Shown one piece after another: positions 24,777 to 32,578 of a stretch of 64,000 bases of DNA; positions within the stretch are counted from its first letter, which is position 1; each line of letters begins with the position of its first letter. Made by a program: the position numbers and the translations under genes. The notes beneath the pieces were generated by a model, which saw only the letters and a program-made list of their open reading frames with translations, was not told the origin of the DNA and made no database searches. This DNA is from Microbacterium sp. Yaish 1 (GTDB lineage Bacteria > Actinomycetota > Actinomycetes > Actinomycetales > Microbacteriaceae), in contig NZ_NPMR01000002.1 in the NCBI RefSeq assembly GCF_002245215.1, positions 372,001 through 436,000 of the forward strand, given 5' to 3'.

Positions 24777-25715
24777 ATGCCCGAACACAGCTCAGAGCCC
24801 CGGTCCGACAGCCCCGCAGACGAGACGGATCCCGTTGCTGCGATGCTCAGGGTGCTCGATCTGTCGTCGAGCGAGGCGCGGACGACGGAGGACATCTTCA
24901 CCGGCAGGTCGCAGGTCATGCCCCAAGGCCGCGTTTTCGGTGGGCAGGTGCTCGCCCAGGCCACCATGGCGGCGATGCGCACCGTGCCCGCTGAACGGGT
25001 ACCGCACTCGATGCACGGCTACTTCCTCCGTCCGGGCGACTCGTCGCGGAACATCACGTTCTCCGTCGACCGCATCCACGACGGCCGGTCCTTCTCGACC
25101 CGGCGGACCCAGGCGTTCCAGAACGGCATGCCGATCTTCTCGATGATCGCCTCGTTCGAGGACGAGGACCCCGGCGTCGAGCACGCGGAGCCGATGCCCG
25201 ACGGGATGCCGCAGCCCGAGGACCTCCCCGCCCTGGAGGAGCAACTGAGCGGCATGCACCCGCTGAGCCGGCGCATCTTCTCGGCCAGCCCCATCGAGCT
25301 GCGTCACGTCACGACGCCGATCTATCTGGAGCCCGACGCCGCCAAGACACCACGCCAGGCGGTGTGGGCCCGCACGCGGTCCGCCCTGCCAGACGATCCC
25401 GCGGTGCACCGGGCGGCGCTCGCGTTCCTCAGCGACCTCACGATCCAGGAGCCCGTGCTGCGGGCGCACGGGCTGGCGTGGGCCACCCCGGGTCTCAAGG
25501 TGGCGAGCCTCGACCATGCGATGTGGTGGCACCGCTTCGCGCGGGTCGACGAGTGGCTCCTGTACGTCCAGGAGTCACCCAGCGCCCGGGCCGGCCGTGG
25601 CCTGTCGACGGGGCGCGTCTACGACCGTGCGGGCACCCTGATCGCGAGCGTCGCCCAAGAGATCATGGTGCGCGTGCCCGCGCCGGACGAGGCAGCAGAC
25701 GATCAGCGGCGGTGA
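24777..25715 (+). CDS. tesB: Acyl-CoA thioesterase II
   Basis: This 312-residue double-hotdog enzyme hydrolyses acyl-CoA to free acid and CoA. It shows TesB features: FTGRSQVMPQGRVFGGQVLAQATMAAMRTV, HSMHGYFLRPGD, DGRSFSTRRTQAFQNG and, in the second hotdog, ASLDHAMWWHRFARVDEWLLYVQESPSARAGRGLSTGRVYDRAG, which contains the catalytic Asp/Gln region. The ATG at 24777 follows a TAGACT -10 box. Its end overlaps that of the converging thioesterase gene by 13 bases, an interesting pairing of two thioesterases tail to tail. Confidence 0.9.
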   Translation: MPEHSSEPRSDSPADETDPVAAMLRVLDLSSSEARTTEDIFTGRSQVMPQGRVFGGQVLAQATMAAMRTVPAERVPHSMHGYFLRPGDSSRNITFSVDRIHDGRSFSTRRTQAFQNGMPIFSMIASFEDEDPGVEHAEPMPDGMPQPEDLPALEEQLSGMHPLSRRIFSASPIELRHVTTPIYLEPDAAKTPRQAVWARTRSALPDDPAVHRAALAFLSDLTIQEPVLRAHGLAWATPGLKVASLDHAMWWHRFARVDEWLLYVQESPSARAGRGLSTGRVYDRAGTLIASVAQEIMVRVPAPDEAADDQRR

Positions 25716-26230
25716 GAGTACGTGATGGGCTCCCCCACGATCGGAGCCCAGGCGCGGCGCATCTCTTCCGTCAGCCGCACGGGTCTTCCGGTCTCCGTCG
25801 AGACCATCACCACGACGGCCGTCGAGCGGGCGTAGCACGTCTGCACGTCGTCGCCTCGAGGGCTGTAGACCTCGTAGCAGACATCGATGCTCGAGCCCCC
25901 GATACGCCCGATCCACAGCTGGACGTCGAGCGGACGCTGACCGTACGGGACGGGTGCGAGGTACTCGATCTCCCGGCGCGCGATCAACGTCATCGTCTCG
26001 GCTGACACGCTCAGCGCGTCGAGGATAGCCGTGGACGGCCCTGACAGCCCGGTCTCGGGCTTCCAGAATGCGCGCAGGCGCGCTTCCTCCAGGAGCTTGA
26101 GCATCGAGGTGTTGTTGACGTGCCCGAGCGCATCGAGGTCGCCCCAGCGAAGGTGGATGGGGATCCGGACGCGGGTGGCCCCGGCGGTCGTCACCACCGA
26201 GGCCACCGTCTCCGACGTGTGTTCAGTCAC
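25703..26230 (-). CDS. Hotdog-fold acyl-CoA thioesterase (FadM/YbgC-like)
   Basis: This 175-residue single-hotdog protein carries the 4-hydroxybenzoyl-CoA thioesterase-like motif RWGDLDALGHVNNTSMLKLLEEARLRAF, in which the aspartate after WG is catalytic. It probably hydrolyses a medium- or long-chain acyl-CoA. I start at GTG 26230, which overlaps the ettA stop by eight bases (GTGACTGA), so the gene is coupled to ettA. An upstream extension in the same frame only reads ettA codons out of frame. Confidence 0.85.
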   Translation of the reverse strand: MTEHTSETVASVVTTAGATRVRIPIHLRWGDLDALGHVNNTSMLKLLEEARLRAFWKPETGLSGPSTAILDALSVSAETMTLIARREIEYLAPVPYGQRPLDVQLWIGRIGGSSIDVCYEVYSPRGDDVQTCYARSTAVVVMVSTETGRPVRLTEEMRRAWAPIVGEPITYSHRR

Positions 26231-27902
26231 GCGTGAGCTTGCGGTACGTCGACTTGGCCGGGTTCGCGGCATCCGCACCGAGCCGTTCGATCTTGTTGGC
26301 CTCGTAGGCCTCGAAGTTGCCCTCGAACCAGTACCACTGCGCAGGGTTCTCCTCGGTGCCCTCGTACGCGAGGATGTGCGTCGCGATGCGGTCGAGGAAC
26401 CACCGATCGTGGGTGATGACGACGGCGCAACCGGGGAACTCCAGCAGCGCGTTCTCCAGCGAGCTGAGGGTCTCGACGTCGAGGTCGTTGGTCGGCTCGT
26501 CGAGGAGCAGGAGGTTGCCGCCCTCCTTGAGGGTCAGCGCGAGGTTCAGACGGTTGCGCTCACCGCCCGAGAGCACGCCGGCCTTCTTCTGCTGATCGGG
26601 CCCCTTGAACCCGAACTTCGACACGTAGGCGCGCGAGGGGATCTCGGTCTTGCCCACCGTGATGATGTCGAGGCCGTCCGAGACGACCTCCCACAGGGTC
26701 TTCTCGGGGTCGATGTTGCCGCGCGACTGGTCGACGTAGCTGATCTTGACGGTCTCGCCGATCTTCAGCTCTCCGCCGTCGAGCGGCTCCAGACCGACGA
26801 TCGTCTTGAACAGCGTGGTCTTGCCCACGCCGTTCGGACCGATGACCCCGACGATGCCGTTGGGCGGGAGGTTGAAGCTCAGGCCGTCGATCAGCACGCG
26901 GTCGCCGAACGCCTTGTGCAGCTTCTTCGCGTCGATGACGACGCTGCCCAGGCGCGGACCGGCCGGGATCTGGATCTCCTCGAAGTCGAGCTTGCGGGTG
27001 CGCTCCGCCTCGGCGGCCATCTCCTCGTAGCGTGCGAGACGAGCCTTCGACTTGGTCTGGCGGCCCTTCGCCGAGCTGCGCACCCACTCGAGCTCGTCCT
27101 TCAGACGCTTCGCGAGCTTGGCGTCCTTCTTGCCCTGGATGTCGAGGCGCTCGGCCTTCTTCTGGAGGTACGTCGAGTAGTTGCCCTCGTAGCCGATGAG
27201 ACGACCGCGGTCGACCTCGGCGATCCACTCGGCCACGTTGTCGAGGAAGTACCGGTCGTGGGTGATGGCGATCACAGCGCCCTTGTACGCCTGGAGGTGC
27301 TGCTCGAGCCACAGCACGCTCTCGGCGTCGAGGTGGTTCGTGGGTTCGTCGAGGAGCAGCAGGTCGGGCTTCTGCAGCAGCAGCCGGGCGAGCGCGACAC
27401 GGCGACGCTCACCGCCCGACAGGGGCGCGACGGAGGCATCGGCCGGCGGGGTGCGGAGGGCTTCCATCGCCTGGTGCAGCTGGGAGTCGAGGTCCCAGCC
27501 GTCCGCGGCGTCGATCTCTTCCTGGAGCGTACCCATCTCGGCCAGCAGCGAATCGAAGTCCGCGTCGGGATCGGCCATCAGCGCCGAGATCTCGTTGAAG
27601 CGATCGAGCTTGGGCTTGATCGCGACCCCGGCCTCGATGTTCTCGAGCACGGTCTTGGTGTCGTCGAGCTCCGGCTCCTGCATCAGGATGCCGACCGAGT
27701 AGCCCGGGGTGAGCTTCGCCTCGCCGTTGGAGGGCTGATCGAGGCCCGCCATGATCTTCAGGATCGTGGACTTACCGGCACCGTTGGGGCCGACCATACC
27801 GATCTTGGCACCGGGGAGGAATGCCATCGTGACGTCGTCGAGGATGAGCTTCTCGCCGACGGCCTTGCGGGCGCGGACCATGGAGTAGATGTATTCGGCC
27901 AT
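26223..27902 (-). CDS. ettA: Energy-dependent translational throttle protein EttA (ABC-F)
   Basis: This 559-residue ABC-F ATPase binds the ribosomal E site and gates translation initiation with the ATP/ADP ratio. It has two ABC domains without membrane segments: first Walker A GPNGAGKST at residues 38-46, signature LSGGERRRVALARLL; second Walker A GPNGVGKTT, signature LSGGERNRLNLALTL. Between them lies the arm/linker with the basic, coiled YLQKKAERLDIQGKKDAKLAKRLKDELEWVRS region. Both LLLDEPTNxLD Walker B motifs are intact. A TAGACT -10 box lies nine bases upstream of the ATG. The thioesterase gene follows with overlap. Confidence 0.95.
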   Translation of the reverse strand: MAEYIYSMVRARKAVGEKLILDDVTMAFLPGAKIGMVGPNGAGKSTILKIMAGLDQPSNGEAKLTPGYSVGILMQEPELDDTKTVLENIEAGVAIKPKLDRFNEISALMADPDADFDSLLAEMGTLQEEIDAADGWDLDSQLHQAMEALRTPPADASVAPLSGGERRRVALARLLLQKPDLLLLDEPTNHLDAESVLWLEQHLQAYKGAVIAITHDRYFLDNVAEWIAEVDRGRLIGYEGNYSTYLQKKAERLDIQGKKDAKLAKRLKDELEWVRSSAKGRQTKSKARLARYEEMAAEAERTRKLDFEEIQIPAGPRLGSVVIDAKKLHKAFGDRVLIDGLSFNLPPNGIVGVIGPNGVGKTTLFKTIVGLEPLDGGELKIGETVKISYVDQSRGNIDPEKTLWEVVSDGLDIITVGKTEIPSRAYVSKFGFKGPDQQKKAGVLSGGERNRLNLALTLKEGGNLLLLDEPTNDLDVETLSSLENALLEFPGCAVVITHDRWFLDRIATHILAYEGTEENPAQWYWFEGNFEAYEANKIERLGADAANPAKSTYRKLTRD

Positions 27903-27911
27903 AACGCCTCG

Positions 27912-27917
27912 AGTCTA
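27912..27917 (-). promoter_or_regulatory. -10 box of ettA operon
   Basis: TAGACT on the minus strand is followed by nine bases and the ettA ATG at 27902. Confidence 0.4.
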
Positions 27918-27958
27918 GTCCGGGAGGGCGAGGAGTCCGTCCGCTCGAAGACCGCGAC

Positions 27959-28450
27959 TCACCAGTCGATGGGGCGGGTCTGCCCGATCAGGCAGCCGCC
28001 GCTCGGCAGTTCGGGGAGGACCATGGCGGTCGGTGCGGGGGTCGACGGACCGACCTGCCCGACGAGGCACTCCCCCGCCCAGAGCACCGAGAACTGCAGA
28101 CTGTCGACGGGATCATCCACCGAGGTGCGGTCGGCCGTCACCTGCATCGCGGACTTGTCGAAGCCCGCCGCCACGAGCGCGTCGATGTAGGCGCGACCCG
28201 CGACGCTCTCGGGGCCCGCGGCGACCTGGTTCATCACCTGGGTGAACAGCGGCAGATTGTCGGCCGCCGTGCTCTCGGGCGACAGGGGCGCAGGGCCCGC
28301 CGTCACCGTCGGCTCGGCGGTGGGCGCGGCGGATGTGACGGGGGGCTCCTGCGGGAAGAGCATCGAGCATCCGGCGAGGGATGCCGCGACGACGACGGCG
28401 CCGGCCGTTCCCACCAGAGAGCGGGCCAACGGAGAACGAAGCAGGCGCAT
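27959..28450 (-). CDS. Small secreted lipoprotein of unknown function
   Basis: This 163-residue protein has a lipoprotein signal: basic N-terminus, hydrophobic core VGTAGAVVVAASLAG and lipobox LAGC at about residues 25-28. The mature part starts with a Thr/Pro/Ala-rich linker and then a compact domain (LFTQVMNQVAAGPESVAGRAYIDALVAAGFDKSAMQVT ... WAGECLVGQVG ... GGCLIGQ). Two cysteines (in GECL and GGCL) may form a disulfide. It would sit on the outer face of the membrane; its role is not recognised. A TAGAAT box lies six bases before the ATG. Confidence 0.82.
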   Translation of the reverse strand: MRLLRSPLARSLVGTAGAVVVAASLAGCSMLFPQEPPVTSAAPTAEPTVTAGPAPLSPESTAADNLPLFTQVMNQVAAGPESVAGRAYIDALVAAGFDKSAMQVTADRTSVDDPVDSLQFSVLWAGECLVGQVGPSTPAPTAMVLPELPSGGCLIGQTRPIDW

Positions 28451-28456
28451 GCCTGG

Positions 28457-28462
28457 ATTCTA
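28457..28462 (-). promoter_or_regulatory. -10 box of lipoprotein gene (leaderless)
   Basis: TAGAAT on the minus strand is followed by six bases and the ATG at 28450. Confidence 0.5.
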
Positions 28463-28488
28463 GACGGCCGGACCCGTCGCCCCTCGCC

Positions 28489-28980
28489 TCAGAACGGCGT
28501 CGAACCGGCGGTGTCGGCGACAGGTACCGCCGCGACAGCCCACTCGCCGTCTGCCGCACCGGGATCGACCGCGGCCGGGAGGCTCGTCGACGCGGCCGCG
28601 GTTTCGGGAGCGACGGCATCCGCGCGCGGGGTGCGTTGGAACGTCGCCGTTCCCCACTTGAGATCCGGACCGATCGCGTCGGCATCGATCTCGATCTCGA
28701 TGCCCCGTTTCTCGCCCGCTTCCCATTCCTTCAGCCGCAGCCGCCCGTCGACGATGACGCGCTGCCCCTTGCGCAGGGATGCGAACGCGTTCTCGCCGAG
28801 CGCGCGGAACACGCTGATCCGGTACCAGTTGGTCGTGCCGTCGACCCACTCGCCGGACTGCGCGTCTCGGTAGCGTTGGCTGCTCGCGAGACGGAAGCTC
28901 GTGACCGGGATGCCGCTACCCGTGCGACGCTGCTCGGGCTCGGTGGCGATGTTGCCGATGACGGTGATGCGATCTGACAT
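28489..28980 (-). CDS. ssb: Single-stranded DNA-binding protein
   Basis: This 163-residue protein has an OB fold opening with SDRITVIGNIATEPEQRRTGSGIPVTSFRLASSQRYRD and the stretch NWYRISVFRALGENAFASLRKGQRVIVDGRLRLKEWEAGEKRGIEIEIDADAIG. The C-terminus is Ala/Thr-rich and ends TAGSTPF rather than the acidic DDDIPF tip of the main replicative SSB. This suggests a second, accessory SSB paralogue, as found in many actinobacteria; the tail ends in PF but lacks acidic residues. The ATG at 28980 has GAGGAG upstream. It is not next to rpsF/rpsR, another sign of a paralogue. Confidence 0.88.
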   Translation of the reverse strand: MSDRITVIGNIATEPEQRRTGSGIPVTSFRLASSQRYRDAQSGEWVDGTTNWYRISVFRALGENAFASLRKGQRVIVDGRLRLKEWEAGEKRGIEIEIDADAIGPDLKWGTATFQRTPRADAVAPETAAASTSLPAAVDPGAADGEWAVAAVPVADTAGSTPF

Positions 28981-29010
28981 GAGTGCTCCTCAGCAAGGCA
29001 CGGACGGGAA

Positions 29011-29047
29011 CGCTCCGGCACCCGAGTGCCCGTCGAGTGCCGGAGCG
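29011..29047. other. Inverted repeat in ssb upstream region
   Basis: Arms 29011-29021 and 29037-29047 pair perfectly over 11 bp around a 15-base loop. It lies 30-67 bases before the ssb start, apart from the msrA terminator. It could be a leader hairpin, operator or second terminator. Confidence 0.4.
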
Positions 29048-29078
29048 CTTCCAGCTTCGGGGCCTGCCGCGCAACGAC

Positions 29079-29114
29079 GTGGGCGGTTCTGCACATCGGT
29101 GCAGAACCGCCCAC
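29079..29114 (-). terminator. Terminator of msrA
   Basis: A perfect 15-bp stem (29079-29093 with 29100-29114) has a 6-base loop and begins 19 bases after the msrA stop. Confidence 0.78.
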
Positions 29115-29133
29115 CAATCGCGCTGGGGAGGAG

Positions 29134-29661
29134 TCAGCTGCGGGCGTACTCCGCGAACCGGGCGCGCACCTTGTTGACCTTCGGAACAGCGACCGCGAGG
29201 CAGTACCCCTGCCCCGGGTTCTTCGCGAAGAAGTCCTGGTGGTACTCCTCGGCGGGGTAGAACGTGTCGGCGCGCTCCATGGTCGTCACGACGCCACCAC
29301 CCCACATCTCGTCGGCGCGGTCGCGCGCCGCGGTGAACAGCTCGAGCTGCGCGTCATCGAGCGGGAACATCGCCGAGCGGTACTGGGTGCCCACGTCCGC
29401 GCCCTGGCGGTTCAGCTGGCGCGGGTCGTGCATCGTGAAGAAGGCGTCGAGGATGACATCGGCCGGGATGACGTCGGGGTCGAACGTCACCGACACCGCC
29501 TCGGCATGACCGGTCGTCCCCGTGCACACCGCCTCGTAGCTCGGGTTCGGAACGTGCCCGCCGATGTACCCCGACACGACCTCGGACACGCCATCGAGCG
29601 CGCGATAGGCGGCATCGAGGCACCAGAAGCAACCGCCGGCGAGGATGAATGTGGTGGTCAT
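29134..29661 (-). CDS. msrA: Peptide-methionine (S)-S-oxide reductase MsrA
   Basis: This 175-residue enzyme repairs oxidised methionine in proteins. The signature GGCFWC is at residues 9-14 with catalytic Cys11, followed by GGHVPNPSYEAVCTGTTGHAEAV and QLNRQGADVGTQYRSAMF, all standard MsrA. The C-terminus has no obvious recycling cysteine beyond those at residues 14 and near 150. I start at ATG 29661, preceded by CGGAG and by a TAGGGT -10-like box about 45 bases upstream; the longer frame lacks homology. A strong hairpin follows. Confidence 0.95.
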   Translation of the reverse strand: MTTTFILAGGCFWCLDAAYRALDGVSEVVSGYIGGHVPNPSYEAVCTGTTGHAEAVSVTFDPDVIPADVILDAFFTMHDPRQLNRQGADVGTQYRSAMFPLDDAQLELFTAARDRADEMWGGGVVTTMERADTFYPAEEYHQDFFAKNPGQGYCLAVAVPKVNKVRARFAEYARS

Positions 29662-29777
29662 GGAAAGCTCCGTTCTCCCGCTTGCGCGAGGTCTCACCCT
29701 AGCCAACCACCGCTGCCGCCCGCGTGTTCCCGCGGATGTCGGAACCCCTCCCTAGCCTCGATCGCGAGGAGGAAGTG

Positions 29778-30038
29778 ATGTCGTGGATGCAGGCGCAGAT
29801 CGATCGGCCCCCGGCCGCCCGGGCGCAGCCGCGAAGCAGGCTCGTCGCGGTCGGCGCCGACCGCTGGCGGGTCGTCGCGGCCGACGGCCACGTGCAGGGT
29901 CTCGTCGAGCGCGTCGAGACGCCTGCCGGAGACCGGTTCCGAGCCCTCCGGTTCCACGCGCCCTCACGTGCTTTTCGAGCGATCGGCGAGTTCTGGCGCA
30001 TGAGCGAGGCGTCTGACACCCTCCGCCTTTCCCGCTGA
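29778..30038 (+). CDS. Small conserved hypothetical protein
   Basis: This 86-residue protein starts at ATG 29778 with a strong ribosome binding site (GAGGAGGAAG). A TAGCCT -10-like box (about 29752-29757) lies a short distance upstream. It is small, basic and soluble (RWRVVAADGHVQGLVERVETPAGDRFRALRFHAPSRAFRAIGEFWRMSEA), with a beta-rich middle. I do not recognise a family. It is divergent from msrA and converges with the MocR-type gene. The good translation signal and native codon use support a real gene. Confidence 0.6.
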   Translation: MSWMQAQIDRPPAARAQPRSRLVAVGADRWRVVAADGHVQGLVERVETPAGDRFRALRFHAPSRAFRAIGEFWRMSEASDTLRLSR

Positions 30039-30067
30039 CCGCCGCCGGCGGACCAGCTCGGCCTGCG

Positions 30068-31477
30068 TCACACCAGGGCGTCCACGGGCGCCGGCCCCGC
30101 CGTCCGAGCCCCGCTCGCCACGCGGGCCCAGACCGAGGCCAAGACCTCGACGGCACGCTCGAGATCGGCCGGTGACGCCGTGAACGGTATGCGCAAGCGG
30201 TTCTCGTGTCCACCGTCGACAGCGAATCGCTGACCGGCGCTGAGATAGACCCCCGCTGCGCGCGCTCCCAGAACCAACGGACCGCTGAGCGGCGCCGGCA
30301 GACCGACCCACAGGGCGACGCCGCCGGATACCTCGGGGACGTCCCAGTCGGGCAGCCTGTCGCGCAGGGCAGCTCGCGCTGCGCGGTAGCCGCGCGAGAG
30401 CAGTTCGGCGCGCTGGGGCAGGATCTCCGCCATCCGCGGGATCAGCCTCGCCGCGACCTCCTGCTCGAACTCGGGCGTGCCCAGGTCCCGTGCCGGCCTC
30501 GCCGCGTGCAGCCGACGGATGACCTCGGGCCGAGCGCGGACCCACCCGACGCGCAGGCCGCCCCATACGGTCTTGCCCAGCGAACCGATCCGAACCACGT
30601 CATCACCGCGCAGCGCTGCGGCCGCCTGCGTGCCGAACGACAGCTCGGCGGTCGTCTCGTCCACGACGAGCGTGCAGCCCCGCTGGGCAGCATCCCGCAG
30701 CGCATCCTGCTCGGGGACCGTCATCGAGCGACCAGTCGGGTTCTGCAGAGTCGGCATCAGGTACGCCAGCGCCGGTCGTGTCCGTCGCGCAGCTTCGTCC
30801 AGGCGATCGAGATCCCAGCCGCGCTCCGTCGTCACGGGCACGGCCACCAGCCGCGCGCCGGCGGCCCGCAGAGCCTCAGCCGCGTGCGGGTAGGTCGGGG
30901 TCTCGACGAGCACACGATCGCCGCGAGCCACCAGCACCTCCGCGATGAGGTGGATGGCGCTCTGCGCGCCCGCGGTGACGAGGATCTCCTCACGCGAGGT
31001 CGGGATGCCGCGCACGGTGTAGCGTTCGGCGATCGTGTCGCGCAGGCGACTCGACCCGAGCGTGTCGTACCCGGTCCGCGACACGAGCCGGGCGGCATCC
31101 GACGCCGTCTCCGCCATGACGCCGGCCAGCCCGGGCCAGGCACTCGGGCTCGCCTGCTGCAGGTCGATCGACCCGGGGGCCGCGAACACGGTCCCGCCGC
31201 CGCGCGACGGCTGGGCTGTGGTCACGCTGCCCGAGCCCCGCAGGCTCTCGATGTGACCGCTCGCACGCAGGCTCGCGTATGCGCTCGCCACCGTCGTGCG
31301 ACTCAGCCCGAGCGTCTGGGCGAGGGCGCGCTCGGCGGGCAGCAGCGTGCGCGCAGCGATGCGGTTGTCCAGGCAGAGCAGTCGGATGCCGTCTGCGAGC
31401 GCCTCGTAGGCCGGTTCGCGGGTGCGCCATCCTCCGAGCGCCGTTTGCAGCGACCTGGCGGAGATCCGGGAGTGCAT
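30068..31477 (-). CDS. MocR-type PLP-dependent GntR-family transcriptional regulator
   Basis: This 469-residue fusion has an N-terminal GntR winged helix (about residues 15-85; PAYEALADGIRLLCLDNRIAARTLLPAERALAQTLGLSRTTVASAYASL) and an aminotransferase-I-like domain. The PLP lysine lies in IGSLGKTVWGGLRVGW. Such MocR proteins sense PLP or amino compounds. It is divergent from a YczE-like membrane protein gene, a pairing seen repeatedly in bacteria, so it probably controls that gene and itself through the ATTGGCC-type repeats between them. The ATG at 31477 follows a TACTGT -10 box by six bases. Confidence 0.9.
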   Translation of the reverse strand: MHSRISARSLQTALGGWRTREPAYEALADGIRLLCLDNRIAARTLLPAERALAQTLGLSRTTVASAYASLRASGHIESLRGSGSVTTAQPSRGGGTVFAAPGSIDLQQASPSAWPGLAGVMAETASDAARLVSRTGYDTLGSSRLRDTIAERYTVRGIPTSREEILVTAGAQSAIHLIAEVLVARGDRVLVETPTYPHAAEALRAAGARLVAVPVTTERGWDLDRLDEAARRTRPALAYLMPTLQNPTGRSMTVPEQDALRDAAQRGCTLVVDETTAELSFGTQAAAALRGDDVVRIGSLGKTVWGGLRVGWVRARPEVIRRLHAARPARDLGTPEFEQEVAARLIPRMAEILPQRAELLSRGYRAARAALRDRLPDWDVPEVSGGVALWVGLPAPLSGPLVLGARAAGVYLSAGQRFAVDGGHENRLRIPFTASPADLERAVEVLASVWARVASGARTAGPAPVDALV

Positions 31478-31519
31478 ATGGCCACAGTACGGGAATTGGC
31501 CTCTTTCGCTATGGCCAAT
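31478..31519. promoter_or_regulatory. Putative MocR operator and divergent promoter region
   Basis: ATTGGCC (31495-31501) and GGCCAAT (31513-31519) form an inverted repeat with 11 bases between. ATGGCCA also occurs twice as a direct repeat (31478-31484 and 31511-31517), 33 bases or about three helical turns apart. The minus-strand -10 TACTGT (31489-31484) lies among these sites, as expected for autoregulation. Confidence 0.55.
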
Positions 31520-31538
31520 CTCGGGATGCAATGGACGA

Positions 31539-32201
31539 GTGACCCTCCGCTTCTCGCAACTCGTCGTCGGCCTCATCCTGTTCGGTATCGGGTGCGCCGT
31601 CATGGTCGATGCCGGGATCGGCCTGGACCCGTGGACGGTCTTCGCCGAAGGAGTCAGCACGAACACCGGCATCGGGATCGGCTGGGTCGTGAGCATCACC
31701 GGTTTCCTGGTGCTGCTCCTGTGGATCCCCCTGCGTCAGAAGCCGGGCGTCGGCACCGTCGCGAACATCCTCGTCGTGGGCGCCGCCATGCAGTTCGCCC
31801 TCCCGCTCATGAGCACGCCCGATGCGTGGCCGGCACAGCTGGTCATGTTCCTCGCCGGTACCGTCCTGGTCGGCGTCGCATCGGGAATCTACATCGGGGC
31901 TCGGCTGGGTCCGGGCCCCCGCGACGGGCTGATGACCGGCATCCACCAGCGCTGGGGCTGGCCCATCTGGGCCGGCCGGCTCGGCGTCGAAGCGACCGTG
32001 CTCGCCACCGGCTGGCTGCTCGGAGGAACGGTCGGTCTCGGCACGGTGCTGTTCGCCGTGCTCATCGGGCCGATCGTGCATGTGAGCCTGCCGCTGTTCG
32101 ACCGAGGTGCACGCGTCGGGGTGCGTCCGGCTCCCGGCCCCCGCGAGGGCGACGCCAGTGCGGCGACGGCGGCGACCCGGCTCAGTGCTCCCGGAACGTA
32201 G
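31539..32201 (+). CDS. YczE/YitT-like integral membrane protein
   Basis: This 220-residue protein has five to six membrane helices and the YczE-family start LRFSQLVVGLILFGIGCAVMVDAGIGLDPWTVFAEGVSTNTGIGIGW, followed by IYIGARLGPGPRDGLMTGIHQRWGWPIWAGRLGVEATVLATGWLLGGTVGLGTVLFAVLIGP. The function of the family is unknown; it may move a small molecule. I start at GTG 31539, right after the operator region shared with the MocR gene. Its last 20 bases overlap the converging small gene. Confidence 0.82.
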   Translation: MTLRFSQLVVGLILFGIGCAVMVDAGIGLDPWTVFAEGVSTNTGIGIGWVVSITGFLVLLLWIPLRQKPGVGTVANILVVGAAMQFALPLMSTPDAWPAQLVMFLAGTVLVGVASGIYIGARLGPGPRDGLMTGIHQRWGWPIWAGRLGVEATVLATGWLLGGTVGLGTVLFAVLIGPIVHVSLPLFDRGARVGVRPAPGPREGDASAATAATRLSAPGT

Positions 32202-32397
32202 GCCAGTCCGCGCCCGGCGGCATGTGCGCGTGCAATGCGTTCTTGGCGATCTCCATCGTGGGGTAGGTGCCGAGCTCGGCATCCGCACCCGCCATCGTCA
32301 CGATGTACTCATCTCCGCGGTGGCGGATCATTCCCGCCACTCCCCCGGCGCCGTACGCCACCCACAGTGCGGTCGATCGTGTCTGCGCGTTCATCAT
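32182..32397 (-). CDS. Small hypothetical protein
   Basis: This 71-residue protein starts with tandem ATG codons and a clear ribosome binding site (GGAAGGAG). It is soluble and compact: GMIRHRGDEYIVTMAGADAELGTYPTMEIAKNALHAHMPPGADWPTF. The strand-strand-helix pattern resembles a small sensor or binding domain, but I do not recognise a family. Its end overlaps the converging YczE-like gene by 20 bases. Confidence 0.6.
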   Translation of the reverse strand: MMNAQTRSTALWVAYGAGGVAGMIRHRGDEYIVTMAGADAELGTYPTMEIAKNALHAHMPPGADWPTFREH

Positions 32398-32505
32398 CGA
32401 ACTCCTTCCGACACCCGCAGGCTACGCCCCCGAGCGCCGAGGAACCAGAGACGTGCGGCGACCGGACCGACACAGGCCTCGGCGCGCGATAGCGTAGAAG
32501 CATCC

Positions 32506-32578
32506 GCCTCCGTAGCTCAGTGGATAGAGCAGCGGCCTTCTAATCCGTTGGTCACAGGTTCGAATCCTGTCGGGGGCG
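32506..32578 (+). tRNA. tRNA-Arg (anticodon TCT)
   Basis: The 73-base sequence folds into a cloverleaf: acceptor GCCTCCG pairs with CGGGGGC (one T-G pair), the T-arm is CAGGTTCGAATCCTG, and the discriminator is G. The anticodon loop CTTCTAA gives TCT, reading the rare AGA codon. CCA is not encoded. The 3' half overlaps, on the other strand, the last codons of the YesL-like gene. Confidence 0.95.
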
